Below are positions 17,336-26,848 of a DNA stretch of 64,000 nt, in pieces (positions within the stretch are counted from its first letter, which is position 1; each line of letters begins with the position of its first letter). The notes under the pieces were generated by a model. That model had not been told where the DNA came from. It ran no database searches and worked only from the letters and a program-made list of their open reading frames with translations. A program made the position numbers and the translations under genes. Source of the DNA: an uncultured Bacteroidota bacterium (GTDB lineage: Bacteria; Bacteroidota; Bacteroidia; Flavobacteriales; Flavobacteriaceae); contig CABWZL010000002.1 in NCBI GenBank assembly GCA_902509805.1, forward strand, positions 28,338 through 92,337, in the 5' to 3' direction.

Positions 17336-17420
17336 AAAACGCTCCCAACAAAACCAATTAACAAAAATTCAAAATTAACCTAGCTAAAAAAAGGAATAAT
17401 AATGCTCTGAGAGCGTTTTT
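17335..17420. terminator. Long-loop inverted repeat between convergent genes, possible bidirectional terminator
   Basis: AAAAACGCTC (17335-17344) is perfectly complementary to GAGCGTTTTT (17411-17420). The A-run at the left and the T-run at the right would serve as U-tracts for both strands. The 66-nt loop is long for an intrinsic terminator, so a small RNA or a processed 3' end is also possible. It lies between the propeller operon and the LpxR-like gene. Confidence 0.4.
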
Positions 17421-17481
17421 AATTCATCTTTTTAAATATACTTTTATTCTTTGTGATATTATTCTAAAGAAAAGTTAAAAA

Positions 17482-18375
17482 TTAGTTAAGTTGATAGCTT
17501 AAACTTATTTTTAGATATGGGTGTCTTGAAGTTCTTTGCATTTCTGTGTCTTTAGACATAGAGTTAAATGTTGTCAAAACCTGGAGGTTTCTAAACTTCT
17601 TCTTAAACCCTATCTCTAATGTGTTTCTGTATTTATTCGAAGTCATTGTTAAGGGTGCATTTTCATTAAACAAACTACCCTCTAACTTGTAATCATGGAA
17701 ATAATATTCTTGATGTGTTCCTAAATAAAATGAAAATTTATTATTAGAATTCTTAATTATATTGTTGTTAAATCCAACCCAGTTTAACTCCCCAAACAAA
17801 AGTCCAAAATTAATACCAGTCATAATTTGATAGGTTCCTATTTTAGAATATAGTTGTGTTGTAATATTTACATTGTTCTCAATCTTATACCCTTTGAAAT
17901 AATTTGCAACTAAATTAATTTGAAATTCTTGTGGCATTTGAGACTTCCATGCCAAATGTGGTAAATCTAAAATAAGATCATGGTAAAGGTTCTGCATTCC
18001 TTTAGCTAATGATGCGTCACCCGTTATTCCAATATTTCCCCCTAAAGTTAAGCTTGAATTTTTAGAAATTTGTTTTTGTTTGCTCAGCTCTAAAAACAGG
18101 TATCCACTGTAAGGATAGTCGTATAGCTGAGTGTTCAACTCATACCTGCTTGATGGAGTATAAATTAACTGTCCTATTTTAAAATGATGAAAATGCTTTT
18201 TATTCTCTATATTTTTTAGTGAAGAAAAAGAAATAAAAATTCCGCTGGAATAATACATGTCTCTGCTATCAAAGTATAGATCGTTATCAACATCTAGATT
18301 AATCTGGTTTTGAGAATAGCAAAAGTTAAAAGAAATGAATAATACTATAAGCTTTAAAAAGAGAATGTTTTTCAC
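17482..18375 (-). CDS. LpxR-like outer-membrane lipid A deacylase family protein (DUF2219)
   Basis: Predicted outer-membrane beta-barrel of the LpxR family, which in enterics removes the 3'-acyloxyacyl group of lipid A. A signal peptide (FLKLIVLFISFNFCYSQ) is followed by the family N-terminal signature DVDNDLYFDSRDMYYSSG (N-D pair and YxxG) and by KGMQNLYHDLI, where the family's Q...H region lies. The last strand ends LKISLSYQL, as expected of a barrel. At 297 residues it is close to family length. Deacylase activity in Bacteroidota is not proven. Confidence 0.7.
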   Translation of the reverse strand: MKNILFLKLIVLFISFNFCYSQNQINLDVDNDLYFDSRDMYYSSGIFISFSSLKNIENKKHFHHFKIGQLIYTPSSRYELNTQLYDYPYSGYLFLELSKQKQISKNSSLTLGGNIGITGDASLAKGMQNLYHDLILDLPHLAWKSQMPQEFQINLVANYFKGYKIENNVNITTQLYSKIGTYQIMTGINFGLLFGELNWVGFNNNIIKNSNNKFSFYLGTHQEYYFHDYKLEGSLFNENAPLTMTSNKYRNTLEIGFKKKFRNLQVLTTFNSMSKDTEMQRTSRHPYLKISLSYQLN

Positions 18376-18391
18376 ATATCTAATTTAAGAA

Positions 18392-18616
18392 TTAGTTTAT
18401 CAATTTAAAATCACTTTTTTTGATTTTGTGAGTTGCAAATATCTCTCCAGTTTCAGTGTCTATAGTAACACAGTGAGCTCGAGAAGTTTCACTTGTAAAT
18501 TCACAGTCTATTTGATACTTTCCTATTTGCCTCTCCTGTATGGCAGAGCCTCCAATTATAGCAACCATACCAATTACTGCAAGTATTAACATTGTAATAT
18601 TTTTAATATTTTTCAT
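18392..18616 (-). CDS. Small membrane-anchored protein of unknown function
   Basis: Not recognised. From ATG 18616 it encodes 74 residues: a short basic N-terminus, one hydrophobic helix (ITMLILAVIGMVAIIGGSA), then about 45 periplasmic residues with a Cys pair (IDCEFTSETSRAHCVTID) that could form a disulfide. The frame is open up to 18673, but the extra 19 residues are not signal-like and the later ATG gives a standard N-terminus. It lies 16 bp from the LpxR-like gene on the same strand and may share its transcript. Confidence 0.5.
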   Translation of the reverse strand: MKNIKNITMLILAVIGMVAIIGGSAIQERQIGKYQIDCEFTSETSRAHCVTIDTETGEIFATHKIKKSDFKLIN

Positions 18617-18719
18617 AGTGTTTGTTTTTATATAAGTTAGTGAATTATATTGTAAGTAACTGTTTATTAACATTTTACCTTATTTAATAATTTTACTCTA
18701 ATTTTAATATTATTTTTTT

Positions 18720-19229
18720 ATGATTAAAATTGAATTGGCCAAAACAACTGATCTAGACGGGGTAATGAGAATCATTAAAGCTTGTGCCGCAGATTTGATT
18801 AGCAAAAAAATTTTTCAATGGAGTGAAAAATATCCAAGCAGGGAGGTTTTTAAAAATGATATTAAAGAAAACACCCTATACATTACTAGACACAATTCAG
18901 AGGTTATTGGTTGTGTTGTATTGTGTTCAAATAAAGATCTAGAATATGAAGATATAAAGTGGTTAACAGAGGATAATAAAAATTTATACATTCATAGATT
19001 AGCAGTTGATCCAAAATTTCAAAAACTAGGGGTTGGAAAATCTTTAATGGACTTTACAGAAATGTATGCTAAAAAAAATGGTTTTAAGTCTATCCGACTT
19101 GATACTTTTAGTCAAAATAAAAGAAATAATAAATTCTACAAATCAAGAAAATATATTCAGCTTGGTGATGTTTTTTTTCCAATGCAAAGTGAATTTCCCT
19201 TTCATTGTTACGAAAAAATAACAAGCTAA
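18720..19229 (+). CDS. GNAT family N-acetyltransferase
   Basis: Acetyl-CoA-dependent N-acetyltransferase, 169 residues. The acetyl-CoA binding core is visible as IHRLAVDPKFQKLGVGKSLM (motif A, Q/R-x-x-G-x-G/A), followed by IRLDTFSQNKRNNKFY (motif B, bulge and Tyr). The C-terminal end overlaps the convergent PBP1A stop by 4 bp. The acceptor is unknown; it may be a small molecule or a protein N-terminus. Confidence 0.82.
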   Translation: MIKIELAKTTDLDGVMRIIKACAADLISKKIFQWSEKYPSREVFKNDIKENTLYITRHNSEVIGCVVLCSNKDLEYEDIKWLTEDNKNLYIHRLAVDPKFQKLGVGKSLMDFTEMYAKKNGFKSIRLDTFSQNKRNNKFYKSRKYIQLGDVFFPMQSEFPFHCYEKITS

Positions 19230-21511
19230 AACCCTAGATCCTCTAGATCTTTTTTCTTTTTAGAGCTTTCAATATTTAAATTTTGACAATCTAAAGGAAT
19301 GGTCACTATTTCAGGGACAGGAAATTCCTCTAATGAAATTCCTAAATCAGGATTTAAATATGCCTTTTTCATAAACTGACCCCAAATTGGCAGGGCCATT
19401 GTTGCTCCTTGTCCAAATGCAATATCTTCAAAATGAACAGACCTGTCTTCTCCTCCAACCCATACTCCTGTTACTAAGTTTGGGACCATCCCCATAAACC
19501 AACCATCACTCTGATTTTGAGTTGTTCCTGTTTTTCCAGCAATTGCATTTTCAAATGCATATGGATAGCCTGTAATCAAATTCCTGTATATATAGTTTGT
19601 TTCCTCTAAACCTGAATGCCTTAGTCTACCTCCTGATCCATATTTAGTTACACCCTCCATTAAGTTTACAGTCACATATGCTGCTTCTTCGCTAAGTACA
19701 TCTGTAGTTTGTGGAACTACTTCATACAAAGGAACTCCGTTTTTATCTTCTATTCTGGTAATAAAAATTGGTTCAATATATATTCCTTTATTAACGAAAG
19801 TGCTATAAGCTCCTACCATCTCATAAATACTAATGTCTGGTGTTCCAAGAGCTATAGAGGGTACCTCAGGCAGAAATGATTTAATTCCCATTTTTTTCAT
19901 TAATGTTACTACTGGCTTTGGTCCCACTTGATCCATTAATCTTGCACTTATAGTATTTATTGAATTAGCTAAAGCGTTTTTTAAATTACGTGTTTGCCCA
20001 TACTTATCACTTGAGTTTTTTGGACACCAAGCATCCATATTTCCGTGTTTCATGGGCTCAATACAATAAAGAGCGTCTGGAACAGTGTAACATGGTGATA
20101 GTTTAAGTTGGTCAATAGCTGTGGCATATAAAAATGGCTTAAACGTTGATCCTATTTGACGTCTTCCTTGCTTAACCTGATCATACTGAAAATGCTTATA
20201 GTTGAACCCTCCAACCCAAGCTTTAACATGACCCGTTTGAGGCTCCATTGACATCATCGATGCGCGTAAATGAAATTTATAATACCTTATTGAGTCAATT
20301 GGTTTCATTATTGTATCTATATCTCCATTCCAAGAGAAAACTTTCATCTGTGTATCTACTTGAAACGAATCCCAGATTTCATCTTCACTTTTGCCACTTA
20401 ACTTCATCTTTCTCCATCGTTCTGACCTCATGGCGGAAAGTTTGATTAGGGTATCAACTTGTCCTTCTCGAAGGTCTTTAAAAGGAGGGGTTGGATTTTC
20501 TTCTGACTTTTTGTTTTGAGCAAAAAATTCAGCCTGAAGACTTTTCATGTGTTCATTCACAGATTCTTCTGCAATCGATTGAAGCCTAGAATCAATTGTT
20601 GTATAAATTCTTAAACCGTCTTTATACAGGTTGTATTTAGTGCCGTCTTGGCTAGGATTTTCTCTTAACCACCTATTCATAAACTCTTGCAGGTAAGCTC
20701 TAAAATATGTAGCCAATCCTTCTCTATGAGACTCAGGGGAGTAATCGATATAGAGAGGTAGCTGGGCAAGTGAATCCATCTCAAGTTTTGTAATCATTTC
20801 ATTTCTCTGCATCTGCTGAAAAACAACATTTCTTCTCTCTTTCACAAGCTCCGGTCTTCTTAGTGGATTATAATATGATGAGTTTTTAAGCATTCCTATA
20901 AGTGTAGCTGCGTCTTCTATGAGGAGAGAGTCTGGTGTTTTGTTGAAATATATTTTTGATGCTGACCTTACGCCATCTGCAGTGTTTCCAAAGTCATATA
21001 TGTTCAAATACATGGCGATAATTTCATTCTTGGTATACCTTTTCTCAATTTGAATAGCCAACACCCACTCCTTTGCTTTTTGAAGTACTGCTTGAAAGAT
21101 ACTTCTAGACCTTACTCCAACAAAAAGCTGTCTAGCAAGTTGTTGACTAATGGTGCTTGCTCCTCCTCTTGTATTTAAGAAAGCTATTGCCCTTAGTGTT
21201 GATCTAACATCAATTCCGGGATGATCATAAAACCTTTCATCTTCAGTTGCAATTAAAGCATCTACCAGATTCCTGGGAAGTTCATCATAAGTAATAGGTG
21301 TTCTATTGTCGTTAAAATAAAATTTACCCAAAATCTCACCGTCAGATGAAATTATTTGAGTGGCAAGATTTGTGTTAGGGTTTTCTAATTGTTCAAACTC
21401 TGGCATTTCTCCAAATGTACCGTTGCCAGCAAGAATAAATAATCCAAAAAAGGATATTAAACCAAAAATTACTGAGGCCCAAAGCAGCCTAATTGTAAGT
21501 AATTTTTTCAT
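19226..21511 (-). CDS. Bifunctional class A penicillin-binding protein (PBP1A-type)
   Basis: Peptidoglycan glycosyltransferase/transpeptidase anchored by one N-terminal helix (residues 8-28). The GT51 domain has catalytic E90 in ATEDERFYDHPG and the second motif GGASTISQQLARQLF (116-130). The transpeptidase domain has the SxxK motif GSTFK (S455, K458), a later S-x-N (ANSIN) and KTG (AGKTGTTQNQSDGW). Length 761 is normal. It polymerises and cross-links murein in the periplasm. The next upstream gene trhO starts 2 bp away on the same strand, so they may form one transcript. Confidence 0.93.
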   Translation of the reverse strand: MKKLLTIRLLWASVIFGLISFFGLFILAGNGTFGEMPEFEQLENPNTNLATQIISSDGEILGKFYFNDNRTPITYDELPRNLVDALIATEDERFYDHPGIDVRSTLRAIAFLNTRGGASTISQQLARQLFVGVRSRSIFQAVLQKAKEWVLAIQIEKRYTKNEIIAMYLNIYDFGNTADGVRSASKIYFNKTPDSLLIEDAATLIGMLKNSSYYNPLRRPELVKERRNVVFQQMQRNEMITKLEMDSLAQLPLYIDYSPESHREGLATYFRAYLQEFMNRWLRENPSQDGTKYNLYKDGLRIYTTIDSRLQSIAEESVNEHMKSLQAEFFAQNKKSEENPTPPFKDLREGQVDTLIKLSAMRSERWRKMKLSGKSEDEIWDSFQVDTQMKVFSWNGDIDTIMKPIDSIRYYKFHLRASMMSMEPQTGHVKAWVGGFNYKHFQYDQVKQGRRQIGSTFKPFLYATAIDQLKLSPCYTVPDALYCIEPMKHGNMDAWCPKNSSDKYGQTRNLKNALANSINTISARLMDQVGPKPVVTLMKKMGIKSFLPEVPSIALGTPDISIYEMVGAYSTFVNKGIYIEPIFITRIEDKNGVPLYEVVPQTTDVLSEEAAYVTVNLMEGVTKYGSGGRLRHSGLEETNYIYRNLITGYPYAFENAIAGKTGTTQNQSDGWFMGMVPNLVTGVWVGGEDRSVHFEDIAFGQGATMALPIWGQFMKKAYLNPDLGISLEEFPVPEIVTIPLDCQNLNIESSKKKKDLEDLGF

Positions 21512-21512
21512 A

Positions 21513-22547
21513 TTAGCTTATCTTAAATTTTAATTTAGCAGACCGTCCCTTTTTAAATATTTTATTACTATTGTGTTTTCCTTTTCTAAGAGATTTTTGT
21601 TCCTCAAAAGATAGCTCAATAATTTCCATACACTCATTAGAACAACAACTATTCATCTTTTCTTTACAATTATCACATTGAATAAAAAGAAGGTGACATG
21701 ATTCATTAATACAATTAATATGAGAATCACATGGCTTTCCACATTGATGACAATTAGAAACTATATCGTCTGATATTCTTTCTCCTCTTCTTTCGTCAAA
21801 AACAAAGTTTTTTCCAATAAAATGATTCTTTAAATCATTTTCACTTACTTGTCTAGTATATTCTATAATTCCACCTTCTAGTTGAAAAACATTTTTTATC
21901 CCTTTATGCTTTAAATAAGCACTAGCTTTTTCACACCTTATACCACCTGTGCAATACATTAGATAATTTTTTTCTTTTCCATTTTTTTCGAGTTCCATAT
22001 CAATAGTTTCAAGTGACTCTCTAAAAGTGTCTACATCCGGTTTTATAGCGCCTTTAAAAAAACCTATTTCACTCTCATAATGATTTCTCATATCAATACA
22101 AACCGTATTTTTATCATCAAGCATTTGATTAAACCTTTTGGCGTCTAAGTGTTCTCCTGTCTTCGTCACGTCAAATGTGTTTTCATTAAGCCCGTCAGCA
22201 ACTATTTTTTCTTTGATTTTAATGGTAAGTTTTAAAAAAGATTTACTATAGTGTTCTAGGGCAATATTTAATCTAATATCATTTAGAGGTAGTATTTCAC
22301 TTATTGACTTTTTGAATATTTTGAGGTTTTCTTTTGGTACTGAAAGTTGAGCGTTTATTCCTTCGCTTGCAACATAAATTCTTCCCAAAACATCTAATTT
22401 AGAGAGAGCAATAAACAGATGGTCTCTAAATAAAGAGGGGTTTCCTAAAGTAAAATACTTGTAGAAAGAAAGCGTTATTCTTTCCTGAGAATTTTCATCT
22501 ATAATTTTGGCGCGCTCTTCAGCACTAAGTTTATTGTACAGTTGCAT
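21513..22547 (-). CDS. trhO: tRNA uridine(34) hydroxylase TrhO, rhodanese family
   Basis: Oxygen-dependent tRNA U34 hydroxylase that makes 5-hydroxyuridine in tRNA. The N-terminal acylphosphatase-like domain (RIYVASEGINAQLSVP) is followed by a rhodanese domain with active-site loop CTGGIRC near residue 200. The C-terminus has a Cys-rich segment (CHQCGKPCDSHINC, then CDNCK and CCSNEC), a zinc-binding tail known in TrhO homologues. Full length at 344 residues. Located just upstream of the PBP gene. Confidence 0.9.
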   Translation of the reverse strand: MQLYNKLSAEERAKIIDENSQERITLSFYKYFTLGNPSLFRDHLFIALSKLDVLGRIYVASEGINAQLSVPKENLKIFKKSISEILPLNDIRLNIALEHYSKSFLKLTIKIKEKIVADGLNENTFDVTKTGEHLDAKRFNQMLDDKNTVCIDMRNHYESEIGFFKGAIKPDVDTFRESLETIDMELEKNGKEKNYLMYCTGGIRCEKASAYLKHKGIKNVFQLEGGIIEYTRQVSENDLKNHFIGKNFVFDERRGERISDDIVSNCHQCGKPCDSHINCINESCHLLFIQCDNCKEKMNSCCSNECMEIIELSFEEQKSLRKGKHNSNKIFKKGRSAKLKFKIS

Positions 22548-22600
22548 GCTATACTAATCTAGATTGCAAAATTACAATTTTTTATAACCTTATCTGAGTT

Positions 22601-23932
22601 TCAATCCGTTAAACCTTCTAGTTTCTTGCCAACTAAGATATATTCTGTTTGTCTACCCTTAATATATCTAAACCCATCCTTTCCAAAAAAACCTGGTACC
22701 TCTAACATAATTCTAATATCTTTTTCCCACTCTGGAATGTATACAGTTGTGTTTAACTCAATAGCATAAGCGGTATTATATTGAAGTGGATAGTCTCCTG
22801 AGAAAGGAACACCTCCTTGTGAATCCCACATTCCTAATGTTGTTCCTGCCGAGTGACCATATGTGCCTAGAGGGTGGGTATAAATTGATGGCCTTAGACC
22901 TTCTGCCATGCCCTGCTCTAATGATTTTTTTAAAATCTGATTTCCTGTAACACCTTGCTTAAAATTATTAGTGAAAATATCTTGAACTCTATTTCCTTCT
23001 TTTAATGCACTAATTAAAAAATCAGGAGCATTGGTTTCTTTTGGTTTTAAAACATATGCTAGTTCTTGGGTATCTGTGTTAAGCGTCAGGTATGAAATAC
23101 CAAAATCACAATGTAAAAGATCTCCAGGCAAAATTATATCAAGCTTTGAGTTGTTGTCAAACGCATATAAATCACTTTCGTCTTTTCTTTGGACATCAAC
23201 GGTGGGATGAAACCATGTGTCTAATCCTAACTCAATAACTTTTTCACGCATCCACCATACAACATCATCAGTACTTGTAACTCCAGGAGTAATTACATTA
23301 GTTGAAAACGCTTCCCTTATTATAGCACTGCTAATTTCAACTAATTGTGAATAAGCTGTCATCTCTAAAGCAGTTCTAGTTTCAATCCATGCAATAGCTA
23401 AATCCTCTGCAGAAACTATTTTTTTTCTGAATTTTGGTGAAAGTACATTGTAGAGTTGGTCATAGTGATACTTGCTAAGTCCGTCTGCTAACGACTCGTA
23501 ACTAGATGTGTTGATGCCAATTTTTTCTGGATTTTTACTAACTATATAATCTCTTAGCGCTTCCCATTGATTGGGTTGTTTTTCTTTATTCCAGATTGAT
23601 GGAATATTATCTCCAAAAGCGTACCTAGCTATCGCAACTGACTCAAATTTTTTAGATTTTGTATCTAAAGAAAAAACAACAATTGTTGTTCTTCTTGCAT
23701 TTAGCCATGTTGGAGGAAGCATAGTTTTAATTATTGGATCTTCATTGTATTCTCTTGCAATTAAGACCCACATATCAACACCTGTTTTTTCCATAAGCTC
23801 AGGCAATAAATTATTAAATCTCTCCTTTTGGAGTTTGTTTACAAAATCCGCTCTTTCCTTTAATGGAAGAATGTCTTGCGTGTAAAGATTTGAAACAAAT
23901 AATACGGTAATTAATATTAATATTTTTCTCAT
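22601..23932 (-). CDS. Secreted M24 family metallopeptidase (Xaa-Pro aminopeptidase-like)
   Basis: Pita-bread-fold metallopeptidase with a signal peptide, so periplasmic or exported. The metal-ligand set is in place: HCDFGI and the following NTDT (Asp ligands), GHSAGTTLGMWD (His), AIELNTTV and IMLEVPG (Glu ligands). The frame is open to 23998, but that would overlap the divergent recA and place a hydrophobic extension before a second signal-like segment; ATG 23932 (MRKILILITVLFVSN) gives a normal signal peptide. Substrate unknown; family members remove N-terminal residues before proline. Confidence 0.85.
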   Translation of the reverse strand: MRKILILITVLFVSNLYTQDILPLKERADFVNKLQKERFNNLLPELMEKTGVDMWVLIAREYNEDPIIKTMLPPTWLNARRTTIVVFSLDTKSKKFESVAIARYAFGDNIPSIWNKEKQPNQWEALRDYIVSKNPEKIGINTSSYESLADGLSKYHYDQLYNVLSPKFRKKIVSAEDLAIAWIETRTALEMTAYSQLVEISSAIIREAFSTNVITPGVTSTDDVVWWMREKVIELGLDTWFHPTVDVQRKDESDLYAFDNNSKLDIILPGDLLHCDFGISYLTLNTDTQELAYVLKPKETNAPDFLISALKEGNRVQDIFTNNFKQGVTGNQILKKSLEQGMAEGLRPSIYTHPLGTYGHSAGTTLGMWDSQGGVPFSGDYPLQYNTAYAIELNTTVYIPEWEKDIRIMLEVPGFFGKDGFRYIKGRQTEYILVGKKLEGLTD

Positions 23933-23986
23933 AGTTAAGTAAAATATAAATATAAAAAATATTACTTTAGTGATAAATGTTTCAAT

Positions 23987-24988
23987 ATGTCTGATCAAAA
24001 AGATTCTAAACTTAAAGCCTTACAATTAACACTAGATAAACTGGATAAAACATACGGTAAAGGGTCCGTAATGAAGCTAGGTGATCAAACTATTGAAAAG
24101 ATTGAAGCTATTTCTTCAGGCTCAATAGGACTTGACATTGCATTAGGAGTTGGTGGATATCCCAAAGGCAGGGTTATCGAAATATATGGTCCTGAATCCT
24201 CCGGAAAAACAACATTAACACTTCATGCAATTGCAGAATGCCAAAAGGCAGGTGGCATAGCAGCCTTTATAGATGCAGAGCATGCTTTTGATAGATTTTA
24301 TGCTCAGAAATTAGGGGTAGATTTAGGAGAGCTTGTTATCTCTCAGCCAGATAACGGTGAACAAGCACTTGAGATAGCAGATAACTTAATATGCTCTGGA
24401 GCTGTAGACGCTTTAGTCATAGATTCTGTTGCGGCTTTAACTCCAAAAAGTGAAATTGAAGGTGAAATGGGTGATTCTAAAATGGGTCTTCATGCAAGAT
24501 TAATGTCACAGGCATTGAGAAAATTAACCGCTTCAATAAGCAAAACAAATTGTACTGTGTTTTTCATTAATCAATTAAGAGAAAAAATTGGAGTAATGTT
24601 TGGAAATCCTGAAACAACAACGGGAGGTAACGCGCTAAAATTTTATGCTTCTGTAAGAGTAGATATAAGAAGGTCGACACAATTAAAAAATTCTGAGGGA
24701 GGTGTTCTTGGTAATAAAACAAGGGTTAAAATTGTAAAAAACAAAGTTGCTCCACCGTTTAAGACTACTGAATTTGACATAATGTATGGTGAGGGAATTT
24801 CTAAAATTGGTGAAATATTAGACATTGGCGTTGAACATGATATAATTGAAAAAAGTGGATCATGGTTCAGCTATGGGGGAAGCAAGTTAGGCCAAGGAAG
24901 AGATTCTGTAAAAGCTATTTTAAAAGACAACCCTGAATTAATGGAGGAATTAGAACAAAAAATTCTTGAACAGCTTAACGCTGATTAG
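23987..24988 (+). CDS. recA: Recombinase A
   Basis: DNA-strand-exchange ATPase and SOS co-protease. Walker A is GPESSGKTT, Walker [11 protein letters not shown], and the DNA-binding loops flank [22 protein letters not shown]. The 333 residues cover the full core with a short acidic C-terminal tail ([11 protein letters not shown]). A LexA box was not recognised in the 54-bp gap to the divergent M24 peptidase gene. The end overlaps the convergent plsC-like gene by 4 bp. Confidence 0.97.
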   Translation: MSDQKDSKLKALQLTLDKLDKTYGKGSVMKLGDQTIEKIEAISSGSIGLDIALGVGGYPKGRVIEIYGPESSGKTTLTLHAIAECQKAGGIAAFIDAEHAFDRFYAQKLGVDLGELVISQPDNGEQALEIADNLICSGAVDALVIDSVAALTPKSEIEGEMGDSKMGLHARLMSQALRKLTASISKTNCTVFFINQLREKIGVMFGNPETTTGGNALKFYASVRVDIRRSTQLKNSEGGVLGNKTRVKIVKNKVAPPFKTTEFDIMYGEGISKIGEILDIGVEHDIIEKSGSWFSYGGSKLGQGRDSVKAILKDNPELMEELEQKILEQLNAD

Positions 24989-25767
24989 GATAATATTTTT
25001 TTCCAATTATCTGTAGCCTTTACTGCAGCTTGTTTTGGATCGTTTTCTAGCTCCTGTCTTATTTTATTATAAGCATTCATTGTTAAGGATGGTATGTCTT
25101 TTTCTGTAAGCCCTTCAACACTTATTTTATCTAAAACTTTAACTCTCAATTTTCCTAGTGAACCAAATTTTGGATACCACGGATGCTTTAATTTTAAGTC
25201 ATAAAACACAAGTGGAATTATTGGAAGATTATTTTCAATTGCTATTTTAAAAGCTCCTCTTTTAAAGTCAGCTAAAAGTATAGTGTCATCTAAATAATTG
25301 GTTTCTGGAAAAATACATACATTATATCCCTCCTTTAACATCTCGTTTGCTTTGCCATAAACCTCAAATCTGCTTTTAGAGTCTGATCTATCTACCATTA
25401 TTGCTGCGCGTTTATATATATATCCAAAAAAAGGAATCTTGTATAATTCTTTTTTTCCAACAAAAACAAATGGCTTCTTACATGTAATTAACATAAGGAA
25501 AACATCCATATGACTAGAATGATTAGCAATTATCAGACAATTTGTGTCCGACTTTAACTTCTCCTTATTCTCTACCTTAACATAATAGCCACTTCCATGT
25601 AAAGTTATTCTTGCCCAAACATTTCTTGCAATCCAAAACAATTTAGAATAAGCCTTAGGAAGAAGTAGTATTAAAACTAGGAAAGGGAAGTATATTAAAA
25701 CCTGAATTCCTGCAAGAAAGTAGAACCAAAATTCTAACCAAATTTTTAAAAAGAATTTTTTAATCAT
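24985..25767 (-). CDS. plsC: 1-acyl-sn-glycerol-3-phosphate acyltransferase (PlsC family)
   Basis: Membrane-bound acyltransferase making phosphatidic acid. N-terminal hydrophobic segments (residues 8-36) are followed by the catalytic HX4D motif in NHSSHMDVF, the [14 protein letters not shown] block, and [10 protein letters not shown], a divergent form of the usual PEGTRS motif, then LPIIPLVF. At 260 residues it is standard. PlsC-fold enzymes acylating other lipids (for example ornithine lipids) are an alternative. Confidence 0.85.
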   Translation of the reverse strand: MIKKFFLKIWLEFWFYFLAGIQVLIYFPFLVLILLLPKAYSKLFWIARNVWARITLHGSGYYVKVENKEKLKSDTNCLIIANHSSHMDVFLMLITCKKPFVFVGKKELYKIPFFGYIYKRAAIMVDRSDSKSRFEVYGKANEMLKEGYNVCIFPETNYLDDTILLADFKRGAFKIAIENNLPIIPLVFYDLKLKHPWYPKFGSLGKLRVKVLDKISVEGLTEKDIPSLTMNAYNKIRQELENDPKQAAVKATDNWKKILS

Positions 25768-25808
25768 CTCTTAAATTTAGACATTGCCTTTTCAAAGGTA
25801 ACAGGTAT

Positions 25809-25839
25809 TTTGTTTCAAGGTCAAAAAAAAATATCTTTG
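25809..25839 (+). promoter_or_regulatory. Full Bacteroidota housekeeping promoter of trpS
   Basis: TTTG at 25809-25812, a 19-bp spacer and TATCTTTG at 25832-25839 reproduce the sigma-ABfr consensus TTTG-N19-21-TAnnTTTG. The start codon is 17 bp beyond, giving a short leader. Confidence 0.75.
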
Positions 25840-25856
25840 TTTTGTAAAACTTTCTA

Positions 25857-26825
25857 ATGGCCAAAATATTAACAGGCATTCAATCAACAGGAACTCCTCA
25901 CCTTGGCAATATCCTTGGAGCAATTATTCCCGCAATAGAAATGGCTAACTCATCTAATGAAGAGTCTTATCTTTTTATTGCCAACATGCATTCCCTAACA
26001 CAAATTAAAGATTTAAATGTCTTAAACGAAAACACCTTTTCAACAGCAGCAACATGGCTTTCTTTTGGGCTAGATCCTAATAAAAGTTGTTTTTTTAGGC
26101 AAAGTGATGTGCCTGAGGTTACTGAGCTAGCCTGGTACTTAAGTTGTTTTTTCCCTTATCAAAGACTAAAGCTCGCCCATTCTTTTAAGGATAAAGCTGA
26201 TAATTTAAAAGACGTAAACTCTGGACTTTTTTCATACCCAATGCTAATGTCAGCCGATATATTAATGTATGATGCCAATATTGTTCCTGTTGGAAAAGAT
26301 CAACTACAACATCTAGAAATGACAAGGGATGTAGCTACACGATTTAACAATTTAATGGGAGACACATTTGTAATACCTAAAGCTAAAATTCAAGATGAAA
26401 CAAAGTATATTATTGGAACAGATGGTGAAAAGATGAGTAAATCTAAATCCAATATCATTGACGTTTTTCTAGATGATAAAAAACTAAGGAAACAGATAAT
26501 GAAAATTCAAACTCAAAGCTTATCAGTAGAAGAGCCTAAAGATCCTGATAAATGTAATGTTTTTAAATTGTTTAAAGTAATAGCTACATATGAAGAGACT
26601 GAAAAGTTGCGTTCAAGATACACTAATGGGGGGATAGGTTATGGCGAGGCAAAAGAGCTCCTATATAATGAGACTTTGAATCGCTTCTCAGAAAACAGAA
26701 AAATGTTCTTTGAACTAAACAACAACAGAGATAAAGTTGAACAATTATTGTTAGATGGGGCATTGAAAGCAAGAAAACAAGCACAAAATGTTCTTAAAAG
26801 AGTTAGAGCTCGTGTTGGTTTTTAA
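25857..26825 (+). CDS. trpS: Tryptophanyl-tRNA synthetase
   Basis: Class I aminoacyl-tRNA synthetase charging tRNA-Trp. The HIGH-like motif is TPHLGN (residues 13-18), and the signature loop GEKMSKSKSN contains KMSKS. Length 322 fits bacterial TrpS. It is driven by a consensus promoter just upstream and followed 23 bp later by the HU/SPOR gene on the same strand. Confidence 0.95.
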   Translation: MAKILTGIQSTGTPHLGNILGAIIPAIEMANSSNEESYLFIANMHSLTQIKDLNVLNENTFSTAATWLSFGLDPNKSCFFRQSDVPEVTELAWYLSCFFPYQRLKLAHSFKDKADNLKDVNSGLFSYPMLMSADILMYDANIVPVGKDQLQHLEMTRDVATRFNNLMGDTFVIPKAKIQDETKYIIGTDGEKMSKSKSNIIDVFLDDKKLRKQIMKIQTQSLSVEEPKDPDKCNVFKLFKVIATYEETEKLRSRYTNGGIGYGEAKELLYNETLNRFSENRKMFFELNNNRDKVEQLLLDGALKARKQAQNVLKRVRARVGF

Positions 26826-26848
26826 CTGTTTTTTTTTAAATTTACTTA

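Noticed and set aside
23933..23998. N-terminal extension of the M24 peptidase into recA
   Set aside because: It overlaps the divergent recA start and would put a hydrophobic stretch before a proper signal peptide.
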